From Cryptocoryne crispatula var. balansae (taxonomy: Eukaryota; Streptophyta; Magnoliopsida; Alismatales; Araceae), in assembly GCA_036172225.1 (NCBI GenBank), contig CM069923.1, positions 39,909,467 through 39,973,466 on the forward strand: DNA of 64,000 nt. Reading direction: 5' to 3'. Below the pieces are notes generated by a model. That model did no database searches, was not told where the DNA came from, and saw only the letters and a list, made by a program, of their open reading frames with translations. The position numbers were made by a program, and so were the translations under genes. Shown here one piece after another: positions 12,741-22,618 of the stretch; positions within the stretch are counted from its first letter, which is position 1; every line of letters starts with the position of its first letter.

Positions 12741-13108
12741 ATATCAATATAATTATATATAGAAATAATTCCATACATGATATAATTATACACACGTTCA
12801 CTTCTTTTGACACCTAAATAATTGGAGCCCATTTCAACGTCAATTCATCAAGGAATAGCCCATCTCCTATTCCAATTGCACAGTTCACTATTTAAAAACT
12901 TAATGGGCTGTATTCATTTTTCAAAGCAGGCCCCCTTTTGGTTCCAAGTCATTAAGAAGATGGGCCTATCAAGTGTTAAGCTTGTACCCACAAAGCAGGC
13001 CCCATTATTGGACTCCACTTTCAAAACCAGGCCCATATTCTAGAATTTACTTAATATTTGCCACCTTAGCACGTTTTGGAGTCCCCTCTTGAAAGTCTTT
13101 GCTGCCAG

Positions 13109-13611
13109 CATAGTTGTTATGGCGGCCAAGGCGATCAAGGCGACATAGTACCGCCTTGGCGCCTTGGCGATAAGGCGAGGCGTTAGGCGACGCCTTATTT
13201 TATATAGTAAAATAGATAAAATAATAAAGATATATGTAAAAAATGATGCAAAATAACTTTGACACCATGCAAATCAATCAATAATGTGGGAATTGCATAG
13301 ATACATAGATTAAATTACTTGACAAATTAGTTAAAATTACTATTTAAATTATATCATCTATTAGTAAACACTTAAAAAATCATTTAACCCTAGCTATTAT
13401 TCATCAAAATGTTAATTTATAGTCAAATTAACTATTAAAACTAGTTGTTTTTACTCTAAAACAACTTAATTATATGATATTGACACTTAATTAGCATTAT
13501 TTATTATTAAAATAAGTAAAATAGTTATTTAAGGCAATGGGCGCCTAGGCGCCCATCGCCTTGCCCCCCTCTGGGGCGCCTTGTCGCCTAGGCGACGCCT
13601 TGAAAACAGGG
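13109..13611. mobile_element. hAT-type MITE, GGCGCC subfamily
   Basis: Flanked by the perfect 8-bp duplication GCTGCCAG (13101-13108 and 13612-13619). Starts CATAGTTGTTATGGCGGCCAAGG, ends GGCGACGCCTTGAAAACAGGG. Both ends are arrays of GCGCCTTGGCGCC, GGCGACGCC and CCTAGGCG, about 100 bp each, around an AT-rich 300-bp core. Non-coding. It sits inside the copy-5 LTR. Confidence 0.87.
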
Positions 13612-14130
13612 GCTGCCAGGGGGCCCTTTATGAAAGGAGGTGGTGGTCGCAGCTATCCCTGGCAGCCGACGGAGCCAGCAGAGCAATCGCGCCAACTAAC
13701 TAGCTTGATGCCGGTGATTGAAGACCCTGAGGCCAAAGGAAGATTGATGGAGGAAGGTAGGGACCCCAACGGCTCTAGAAAGGAGCTAAGGGTGCGTTTG
13801 GCAATTTCACAGAAGGACTTCTATTAGAAGTGCCTTCTACGAGAAGGTACTTCAACGAGAAGTACTTTTATTGTACAGAAGTAAAAGCAGTTTGGTAACC
13901 ATTTAAAAATATTACTTTTCACGTGAAATTAAAATTTAAATAATATAAAAAATAAAATTATGATAATAATTTTATATTTTTCTCACTATCTCAAAAAATG
14001 ACTTCATATTATTTTAATTTTTTATTTCATATTGAATGTCATATTTAAAATCAAATACATAATACAAAATGTAACAAATATACACAAATTTTTATATTTA
14101 TTTCAAAATATTTATTCAATTTAAATAACT

Positions 14131-14345
14131 CTTTTTTTGATCGGATGGCCGAGTGGCCGAAGCACGCACATCGCAGTGCGTCGACAGACGATCGAGCCCC
14201 AGCGCTCGATCATCCCCAGGGACAGACGGCGTTCGAGCGATAGACGAAACGATGTTCGAGCTGCCGCTCGAACGCGAGAACACTGCATCCCATGCAGACG
14301 TCCATGCCAACCCACCTAAGGTGGGTCGGCTAATCTCATTTTAAA
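14131..14345 (+). mobile_element. tRNA-derived SINE-like element
   Basis: A GC-rich island in AT-rich sequence. GGATGGCCGAGTGGCCGAAG resembles a Pol III A box of tRNA-Ser/Leu type, and GATCGAGCC about 45 bp later fits the B-box consensus GWTCRANNC. It ends in CATTTTAAAC. Imperfect flanks TTTAAATAA and TTTAAACAA could be target duplications. It is not a real tRNA: no cloverleaf can be closed. Confidence 0.5.
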
Positions 14346-14449
14346 CAAGTATGATTAATTTTTATTTTTTAGACAATCTATTCCTTAAGTTAAAATAAAT
14401 ATCATCTTGTTTTTGGTTCCCATGTTATTATTATTATTTTACATCAAAA

Positions 14450-14665
14450 TGTATCACGTCTCTCTCTCCACACATTATGATATCATTATTATCTATTTAT
14501 TAAAGTTAAATTACATATATCATCACGTCTCTCTCTCCACATATTATGATATTATTATTATCTATTTATTAAAGTTAAAATACATATCATCAAGTCTCTC
14601 TCTCCACAAGTATTATCATCTATTTATTAAAGTTAAAATATATATCATCACGTCTCTCTCTCTCC
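14450..14665. repeat. Minisatellite, ~65-70 bp unit, about 3.5 copies
   Basis: The unit reads CACGTCTCTCTCTCCACA...TATTATGATATTATTATTATC and TATTTATTAAAGTTAAA..TACATATCAT. It is repeated at about 14456, 14525, 14590 and 14648 with small changes. Located within the Tourist-like element. Confidence 0.8.
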
Positions 14666-15223
14666 CCCCCACACACAGGAGCCCCACGTCCAAAACACGT
14701 TAAGACGTGCGTAACTCCAGGAGGAGCTTTTTATAGTGGAAGGAGAAAAAATCTCCTTCTTGCTTCTACCTTCAACGTGAAGTGGAAGTGGGTACCGGTG
14801 TGAAACCAAACGGTTCCTTAAAAAAAAAAAGAACTTCTCATCGAAGGAGAAGTGGTCTAGAAGAGCTTCCAGGACGTTGCCAAACGCACACTAAGAATTC
14901 TAATTGCTTCGGGGTTTCCATCGAAGCATTATGATTGCCATTTTTCGGAGCCAACTCTTTATAGGATTCTTCCTGATGCCACAGGACTGATATCAACATT
15001 GAAACAAGGCCTTATCCTTCCTAGCATGACCATAGGAGGATCACGACGGGCCTAAAAGTCTTGTAGGTTCTGTTGGAAGGCTAATCTCTTGTCGGACTAC
15101 CCCGGTGATAGAAGCTGCTGTTGCGACCTTCCAATGATTTTTCAAGCATTGGAATGCAACAAGGAAGCCAGCGAGGATCAACAGAGATGGGTAGAGATCT
15201 TGATGACCCTCAAAGATAGCAAG

Positions 15224-16015
15224 CATAGTTGTCAAGGCGACAAGGCGCCCAAGGCGTTGAAGGGTACCGATTCCGCTTAGGCGACAAGGCGGCCGCTTAG
15301 GCGTCGCCTAGGCGGTCAAGGCGGTATTCAAGGAAGGCTGAGTCGGGAGGTTGTTATATATAAAAAAAACATAAATATAAATATATTTGTTATGTTATAA
15401 TTGAATATGAGTGTTTTATCAATGCACATAAGTAAATATGATGTGTGTGTGAAAGAGAAGAAAGTTAAATAAATATTTATAAAATTTAAGTATATAACTC
15501 ATTTATGATTATAAAATTTATATATGTGCAATAGTATAAGTGATGGTAAAATATTTTTATAATATTATTAAATGGGGGGAGCGCAGAGTAGTCCCGAACC
15601 CAAAAAAGTATGTAATAGTATAAGTGAGACGAAGAGAGAGAGAGATGAAAGAGTTGAAAAAGAACTTAATTAAGTATATAATATATGTTTATAATCATAA
15701 ATCTTAAAAATGTATGATAGTATAAGTGATAATACAATATATTAATATATTCAAACTATCATTAAATAAGTGTCCCTTGTGAGGGGTATCAAGGGAGAAA
15801 AATCCCTCAAAAACTTTTTTTAATGATGTAAAAATACCCAAGGCGCCTTGCTTGGGCGCCTAGGCTGGCGCCTTGGGCGCCTTGGGCGCCTTGGCGGGCG
15901 CCTTGGGCGCCTTTCTGGCCCCAGACAAGGCGCCCTGGCAAGGCGCCCTTGGAAAGGCGCCTTGCCGCCTAGGCGGCGCCTAGGCGCCGCCTAGGCGGGC
16001 GCCTTGACAACTATG
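15224..16015. mobile_element. hAT-type MITE, GGCGCC subfamily, intact ends
   Basis: The perfect 16-bp terminal inverted repeat CATAGTTGTCAAGGCG is flanked by the perfect 8-bp duplication ATAGCAAG (15216-15223 and 16016-16023). The subterminal zones are dense in GGCGCC, GCCTAGGCG and CCTTGGGCGCC; the right one is about 170 bp of almost nothing else. The core (15345-15835) is AT-rich. Together the arms form a long imperfect hairpin. It is non-coding and nested in the copy-5 LTR. Confidence 0.92.
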
Positions 16016-16097
16016 ATAGCAAGTAAGATCGACAAGAGATGATAAGCACCTGACGTCCTAAAAAATAGCAAGGATCATATGGACGAGCCCTATGGCC

Positions 16098-16105
16098 TAT
16101 AAAAA
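16098..16105 (+). promoter_or_regulatory. TATA-like box of the copy-5 LTR
   Basis: TATAAAAA in the context GGCCTATAAAAACAC. Copies 2 and 3 have the same box (21723-21730 and, inverted, 36831-36838), so it is probably the retroelement core promoter at the end of U3. Confidence 0.45.
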
Positions 16106-17661
16106 CACTCTTCTGCATCAAGCAGAGCGGTTGGAGGGGGAGAGGTGACAAAGAAGGGTTCTGGAGAAGAAGGGAGATATTAGAGAGCAAGGGAATACGG
16201 GGAGAGGGAGCCACAATCATCTGCCGTACCACTGAATCCCTCCTCTGTTTTTCCTTGTTTTTATCATTGCTGGGGTCGTCGACTCCTTCATCCATTGACG
16301 TTGAAGCCAAGGCCTTCTGTTTCTTTTATTTGCGCCATCGAGGACCTTTGCATGTTCCCCTATTTTCGCTAACATCACCTCCACCATGGCTGTCGGCAAC
16401 ACCCCCTTCTCCTCCTGCGTCTACAACAAAAGCCGGTTCCACCATCTTCTATACCATCGTGTTGACATCAACAGCTTCTCCCGACGACAGTGCCTATGAT
16501 GTCTCCTCCTTCTGCCACGGTCTCCTTTGTTTGCCATGATTGATGAAGACACCCCTGTCTCTGCAGCAACTAGCCGCACCACCCTCCTTCGCCATCAAGG
16601 CCGGTTCTCGTGATCGCCACTGCTGTCATGGGGGGCCATCTTTTTCTTTCTCGTCTATCAGGGAGGCTAGCTGCCACATTTTCTGGCATCGTTGACACCG
16701 ACCATGCTATTTGCACCTCTTGCGGCTGCGAATGACACTCGCTGCCGTCCTTTGATGGGGTCAACGGCACCTCCTAGCATGGTCGTTGACAATGCCTTCA
16801 TCGGCTGCTTCAACTATCAAGGTCGGAATTGTACCGCGAGGGTTCCCAGCACGTCCTTCTCTCCTGTTCGAGCTCAAGTGGGGCCCACCCTGTTCAAGGT
16901 GTTAAAAAAAGAAGAAAAGAGAGCAGTCCCGATCGGGGGGCCTCTGGACGAGGATCAACAAAGTGTTTTCCACCCAAGGATGTCAACAGGCACATTGGGC
17001 CTAGACTTGTTTAAACTAGATCGAGAGATCATCGAGGATGATACTAGGGTGCAAGGACCCACTCTATTCCTCAACTGAGGTTAAATAAAATTTATTAATT
17101 AATTCAATAATCAAGATTAGTTGGAGGGTCGGCTTTGTGTCCGTCCCTACGTCTTGACTTAACTTAAAAGAATTTTAACATACGGACTAGTTGTGGGTCA
17201 GCTTGGTGCCCTTCCCTATGTTCTTAAGGTAGACTTACAAAGGTCAAATAAAGACCCCAATGTCTTACCATGCCCCGACAAGGAGCAATATACTTATTAA
17301 GCCATGGGAAGGTTGTGCGTGTTTAACATGCCGATATGCCGAACTATGAGTTAATGAGGTACATAAGGCCATGAGACAGTCCCCACACGCCTATCAAAGG
17401 TCGGGTGTACTCGATCTTAAATTATGGAATGAATACCCACATGTCTACCAAAGGCCGAGTGCATTCTATTCTAAATGATTGGGATAAATCTTTTAAAAGG
17501 AATTTAATCCTAGATCACCCAAATTATGAGAATTACGGCTTTCATGCCTTCCCCTCATGTACATGTACTCCAAGTTATTCAAGCAAGGGAATTTCTTGTT
17601 CGGTGCAGGTGTGATGCTACAAGGAGTACGAACAGCCTCTTAAGTTTGATGGAATGTAAAG

Positions 17662-17664
<3 letters not shown>

Positions 17665-17713
<49 letters not shown>
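17665..17713. repeat. (AG)n microsatellite
   Basis: About 24 uninterrupted AG units, inside the copy-5 LTR. Confidence 0.95.
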
Positions 17714-17716
<3 letters not shown>

Positions 17717-19650
17717 GGGGGATAAGATAAAGCTCAGTTCTGATATAAAAAATGGGGGAAGAGGGGGATATCAAATTTAATAAGAACCATCAAGATCCCA
17801 AGAGAGTCCAAAAGTCACAGAAGAGACAAAAAATAACAATGTTACTACACGTCTAAACCCTTAAAGCTCAGAAAAAACCCATCTAAAAAAAGATTTAAAA
17901 TCTAAATTTCAAAGCCCGTTAAAATCTTCAAGACTGAAACTGCAAGTCCCAGCCGAAATAAAAAAAGGATGGTGAAGATTGAGTTTAAGATTTAAACACA
18001 AAGGTTCAAACAAAGAAATGCTGTAAATTCAGAACAAGACAGGGGGTCAACTTTAGATCTCAATGAACTTCATACTAATGAAAAATGACCATCAATTCAC
18101 AAGCTTGAGAATTGAAATCTCGAATAAAAATTCATAAGTGTCCGGAATTGAAATATCAGACTTGAGAAGTGTCCAAACACCAAATCAAAAGAAATCCGAA
18201 ATCTATTAATCCCAAGACTAAAAAGATATGAAGCCAGATATTTTAAATTGGATCTGAAATCAAGTCAAATCCAGAAAAAGATAGGTCTGCAGTTAAAAGA
18301 ATAAAAAAAGATCCCCAAATCTCAAATCCACATCAGTACCATCCAGGATCTAATAAATTTCACAACCATAAAATCTGAAAATAAAACTTGGAATCCCATA
18401 ACTTGAAGTCCTGAATCTGGAAATTAATTCAACAAATGGACAACACACAAAACACGTTGAATCTGAGATCTGAAAGACAATAATTTGAAGTAAGATAAAA
18501 AAATCGAAACATCTCAAAGGCACTAAACCAAAGTCATGGAAAAATCGAAATTTTATTAAAACTTAAAGCAAACCCCAATAAAAGACACCAAGTTTTAATC
18601 TAAGTCTTCCAAATAAAACACATCTCAAATAAGATCCCATTCAAACTCAAACCAAAATTCAAAACAAATTCTCAAATCAAAAGACATCAAATCCTAATGA
18701 AATCTTCAAATATACCTTAATCAACACATTAAATCCAAAAAAAAAATCTCAAAGATGGACATTAAGTTGCAAATTAAAACCAGTTTAAATCTCTTGAACA
18801 AACTTGAATAAAAAAAATCAAATCTAACTGAATTCAAAACACTAAAGTGTTTATTGTATGGATGTATGTCTTCTGCATATGAATTGTTATGGTGGCTAGT
18901 CAAAGGTATTCGAGTTGTTGTCCGATGTAATTAACATTGGTACTTTTCAAGTCTGATGGGGAGATGTCAAAATAAAATATTTTGAAAGATCCCAAACAAC
19001 CTCAACATATATTTTTATATATATTATTGAATTAGCTATACTTTTATGGAATACCGCCTATTTTCTTAGTTGTCTAAGGCTAATTCAAAGAAAAAGTTCA
19101 AACTTTTAAAATTTTTGAGGCCACATTAACTTTTATAAGTGTATGCATATGTGCTTGCGTGTCTGCATCAATGGACGATGAAAATCAATGCCACATAAAG
19201 ACATTGATTCTCCCTCAACAGACATTCTAGGTTTTACTTTGACTTTTTATTGGTATATGCTTCTATTCTGGCGTTCTTGTCTCTGTTCTTTTCTGGTACA
19301 TTACCTTTTAGTAATAAACTAGTAGTATAACCAAATTTCTTTCAAGATAGGATTACATCAGTAAATAAAAATTAGAAACTAAATGAAAAATATGAGGATC
19401 TGATCAATATTAATGATGAATGACTTTACAGTTCTTTTACCGTGACAATCTTTCCTTTTGATTCATTTCTCAGTGCAATTGATCTTTGCTCTCAATAATA
19501 TCCAATGGACAATATAGCATCGTAATATTATCTTTCTCTTCTGACCATGTTCTTGCTCATGTTTATTAATGAATATTTATTGTCCATGATTACATTCTGC
19601 TATATGGACTTATCCCTTCTCAATTATTCTGACATTGTATTAATTTTCAG

Positions 19651-19745
19651 GCCTTGACACAGAGATCTCCTAGCATATTGAACAAGTCAGGGGTTACACT
19701 GTTGCTGTTGGAAATACTGAACTACCGTCTACTTCCTCTATACAG
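19651..19745 (+). CDS. MED23: MED23 exon w3 (31 codons plus 2 nt)
   Basis: The acceptor is taattttcag and the donor is TATACAG before gtagct. It reads ALTQRSPSILNKSGVTLLLL then EILNYRLLPLYR; the final Arg codon is split AG|G with the next exon. The GVTLLLLEILNYRLLPLYR block is nearly invariant in plant MED23. The neighbouring long solo LTR ends about 520 bp upstream, and a hAT MITE begins 36 bp downstream of the exon. Confidence 0.95.
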
Positions 19746-19780
19746 GTAGCTTATCTTGTAGTCTCTTCACGCCTTCTTTT

Positions 19781-20245
19781 TAGGGCTGTTCACTCTTTGG
19801 TTCAACCCGAAAAACCAAACCTGTTTGGTTTGGTTTGAGCTACCGATCGGTTTGGTTTGGTTCATAGAGCCCTTCAAACCAAACCAAACCACTAAACCGA
19901 ATAACCCGAATTAAATTAAATATTTTATTTTAAGTTATATATAATACAATGTTTATGTGCCTTTTCTTATAAAATAAATTTGTTTCAAGAGTTTTTAAGA
20001 CAAATTAATGAAATGTATAAACAAATACACTAAATTTTAATAGAATATGATTTAAAACAAACAAAATAAAATTATATATTGACATATTTACTCTACCTTA
20101 ATAAATTATGGTTTGAACCGAACCAAACCAAACCAAACCGAATTAATTTGGTTCGGTTTGGTTTGGTTTGGGAGATAGTTTGGTTCGGTTTGATTTGAGA
20201 AAAAATACTAAGAAACCAAACCAAACCAAATCATGAACACCCCTA
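19781..20245. mobile_element. hAT-type MITE with GGTTTGG arrays
   Basis: Ends TAGGGCTGTTC and GAACACCCCTA (10 of 11 inverted), flanked by the perfect 8-bp duplication CTTCTTTT (19773-19780 and 20246-20253). Next to each end are runs of GGTTTGGTTTGG, AACCAAACC and TTCGGTTTGG that complement the opposite end. The core is AT-rich. It begins 36 bp after the donor of MED23 exon w3. Confidence 0.9.
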
Positions 20246-20559
20246 CTTCTTTTATAATATTTATTGTTCATTTTTTTAAGGCTCCTGAAGTGATGAGAAA
20301 TTTTTTATATCAAGAAGTATAACTACGGAAGCCAAAAAAGGACAAAAAAACCAAAATCTATTATGATAATAGGTTGACAATGGAGACAACTAACTTACCC
20401 ACCCTGTCAGTATGATAGAACCCTAAAAGATGTTTGTGACGAGCAACCTCACAACAAGGGGATGGTTGTGAGTTAAAAAACTAATCCGTAGAGGAGAGCA
20501 AGACATGAGTTTTAGAACAAATTTATAAACAAATAAAAAATCATTGTACAAAGAAATTA

Positions 20560-21062
20560 AGAAAGAAAAGATTGAAATAAGGATAAGGATAGGTATTTGA
20601 AGTATTGAGTCTCTTGTAGTAAAACTTGTAAAACTCGTTGATGGTTTCGAGAGAAGAATAATGTTAACGCATTCAAGAAATTAAATAGATAGGAGATACT
20701 TGTTAAGAAATAGGACGTACAAATTATAAACTATGGTATACAAGAAAGGAAAGAAGTAAAAATAGGTATCATTGTTAATAAAATGTTAAAAGATGTAGTG
20801 ATGCCAAAAGAGAAAGAGATGCAATTATTATGGTAAACATAATTATAGAAAGATAATTAATACAATTAATATGTATGCTCCACAAATTGGATTATGACGT
20901 AATATTAAAGAAAAAAATTGGAGTATATGATTATCTTTATACAGAGTATATCAGACGAAGGGAATATATTTATTGTAGAAGATCTCAACGTACATGTTGG
21001 AATCATTGCCATAGATATAAGAAAGTCCTCGAGGTTTTAGTTATAGAAATTTAAATGAAGAG
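20560..21062 (+). mobile_element. RTE-type LINE, endonuclease-region fragment
   Basis: Broken frames give VVMPKE, an INTINMYAPQ-like stretch (near 20860-20890) and EDLNVHVGIIA, which resemble the YAPQ and G-D-x-N-x-H endonuclease motifs of RTE LINEs. The solo LTR at 21063 interrupts it: its AAGAG duplication is the last 5 bases here. LINE sequence resumes after the LTR. Confidence 0.6.
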
Positions 21063-21352
21063 TGTTGGCGTGCATTTTTTTTTTTTAAAAAGAGGACAAA
21101 TGGGCAGGCCCAAGAGCAGGCCGGACAGCCCACAATTCAGCCAATATTTGGGCCCAATTGGCAGCCCATCTCCAGCCCTGGTCGGCCAGCCCATAACCAG
21201 ATAAATACAGCCCATGAAAAGGCCTTTTTGCGCAGCCCACAACAGTGGGAAGGGGACTGGGCCGCGGCCCACTTGCAGGCCCACAACCGCCCTGCTGTCA
21301 CCTACGGCCAGGTGTGAACAGCACCTAAAAAGCCCCCTGCCATTTAGCAGAC

Positions 21353-21650
21353 CACCTGCGCACCCAACCTGCCACTTGTCACCCCAGCCGCCAGCCACCC
21401 CATGCAGCCAATCCAGCCCTGCATGGGGGGGGAGAAAAAAGCTGCGCACACTGGCCCACCTGCGCACCCAACCTGCCACTTGTCACCCCAGCCCCCTGCG
21501 CTCCATGCAGCCGCCCCCTGCATCCAATCCAGACCCTTGTTCAGCCCAAGAAAGGGGGAGAAAGAGGGGGCAGCCAATTAAATACACTGGCTGCATGGGG
21601 GGGAGGCCAAAAAGCACCTGCGCCCCACCTGCCACTTGTCACCCCAGCCC
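21353..21650. repeat. Direct repeats in the U3 of the copy-2 LTR
   Basis: The phrase CACCTGCGCACCCAACCTGC followed by CACTTGTCACCCCAGCC occurs at about 21353 and 21459 and, shortened, near 21615, spaced about 106 and 156 bp. Mixed with CCATGCAGCC words. Confidence 0.8.
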
Positions 21651-21722
21651 CCTGCGCACCATGCAGCCGCCCCAGGCCCATGTGCAGACCCCTGGCTGAC
21701 CCCTCACCTCCCCTCCAACCTC

Positions 21723-21730
21723 TATAAAAA
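21723..21730 (+). promoter_or_regulatory. TATA-like box of the copy-2 LTR
   Basis: TATAAAAA in CCTCTATAAAAAGAGGGG, a small perfect hairpin context. The equivalent box is present in copies 3 and 5. Confidence 0.5.
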
Positions 21731-22420
21731 GAGGGGTGCGCACCAGCATTTGGGAGAGCCTTCTGGACGCCGACAGGCTGCTGCTCCATCCTGCTGCCCC
21801 TCCTGCTGCCTGCGCCCAAGGGAGAGGCCGCTGAAGGCACCATCAGGCCCCTCTGCTGCCCCCTCTGCTGCCCTCTGCTGTGTGCCTGCTGCAGGAGGCC
21901 ACTTGCGGCCAGGAGAAGAGAAGGAGAAGAAGCGAAGGGGAAGAAGCAACAGGTGGGTGAATATTATCTAAATATGTAGTCTCCCCATTTTCTTTCTCTA
22001 CTCCATCTCCCTCCAATGGATTGACCGACCCAAGGCCATCCCTGAACAGCCCTCTCGGCCAACCCTTGGCCAGCCAGAACATCCCCTAAACAGTCCTTGT
22101 TCTGGCCCCTTGCGCACTTCATTGAACAAGCCCAAAACCCCCCACTGCTGGGGACTCCGGTCAGCACATTAGGGAAACCCAAATAGGTCCCAATGTAGCC
22201 CTCTTTCAGCCTGCTTATATCTCCCCCCATACAGGCCTGTCTTGGCCCACTTGGAGGCACCCAATTAGACCCCAATTGGTCTCCACGGCAGGCCCAAAAT
22301 AAAGTCTTGTCCAGTCACCCAAACAGGCCCTTGTGACCAGGTTCCAGCCCACCTGAAACCACCTACAACCATCAAGAAAAACAGGCCTGTCTCGGCCCAA
22401 CCAAAGCCCCAATCCAGGCC

Positions 22421-22618
22421 CATGTCCAGGCCCCCAAACAGCCCGAACAGCCCCTGCTGCAGGTCTCCAAACCAGACCCCAAACAGGTCCACATGCAGCC
22501 CAAGGTCAGGCCTCCAAGCTATCCCATGTCCAGGTCCCCAAACAGCCCGAACAGCCCCTGCTGCAGGTCTCCAAACCAGACCCCAAACAGGTCCACATAC
22601 AGCCCATATCAGGCCCCC
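22421..22618. repeat. 104-bp tandem duplication in the copy-2 LTR
   Basis: CATGTCCAGG...CCCAAACAGCCCGAACAGCC and CTGCAGGTCTCCAAACCAGA occur twice, starting at 22421 and 22525, with few differences. Confidence 0.85.

Larger units (their letters stand above)
13790..14891. mobile_element. MITE with GTGCGTTTGGCAA ends (Tourist-like)
   Basis: The ends GGGTGCGTTTGGCAA and TTGCCAAACGCACAC are inverted repeats (14 of 15). They are flanked by TAA, embedded in a longer CTAAG match, so the superfamily call is not firm. Further inwards, AGAAGTGCCTTCTACGAGAAGG-like words pair with CTTCTCATCGAAGGAGAAG near the right end. The 1.1-kb size partly reflects the SINE-like insert and a tandem array inside it. 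Nested in the copy-5 LTR. Confidence 0.7.
12805..19128 (+). mobile_element. Solo LTR of the long-LTR family (copy 5, heavily nested)
   Basis: It starts TTTTGACACCTAAAT (compare TGTTGGCACCTAAAT of copy 4) and ends GAGGCCACATTA (compare GAGGTTACATCA of copy 2). The flanks are ACTTC (12800-12804) and ACTTT (19129-19133), 4 of 5 bases. The inner order is conserved: 'gggctg/ggccca' zone, a TATA-like box near 16098, A-rich AATCTGAAA zone (17.8-18.8 kb) and conserved 3' part. Removing the three large nested elements leaves about 3.9 kb. Both terminal dinucleotides have decayed, so it is probably the oldest of the solo copies. Confidence 0.75.

Noticed and set aside
14137..14210. tRNA gene
   Set aside because: A- and B-box-like words exist but the acceptor and anticodon arms do not pair; a SINE-like element is the better reading.
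16011..17078. Several 60-130 codon frames on both strands
   Set aside because: No homology recognised; all are inside the copy-5 LTR, downstream of its TATA box, and would not be conserved in other copies.
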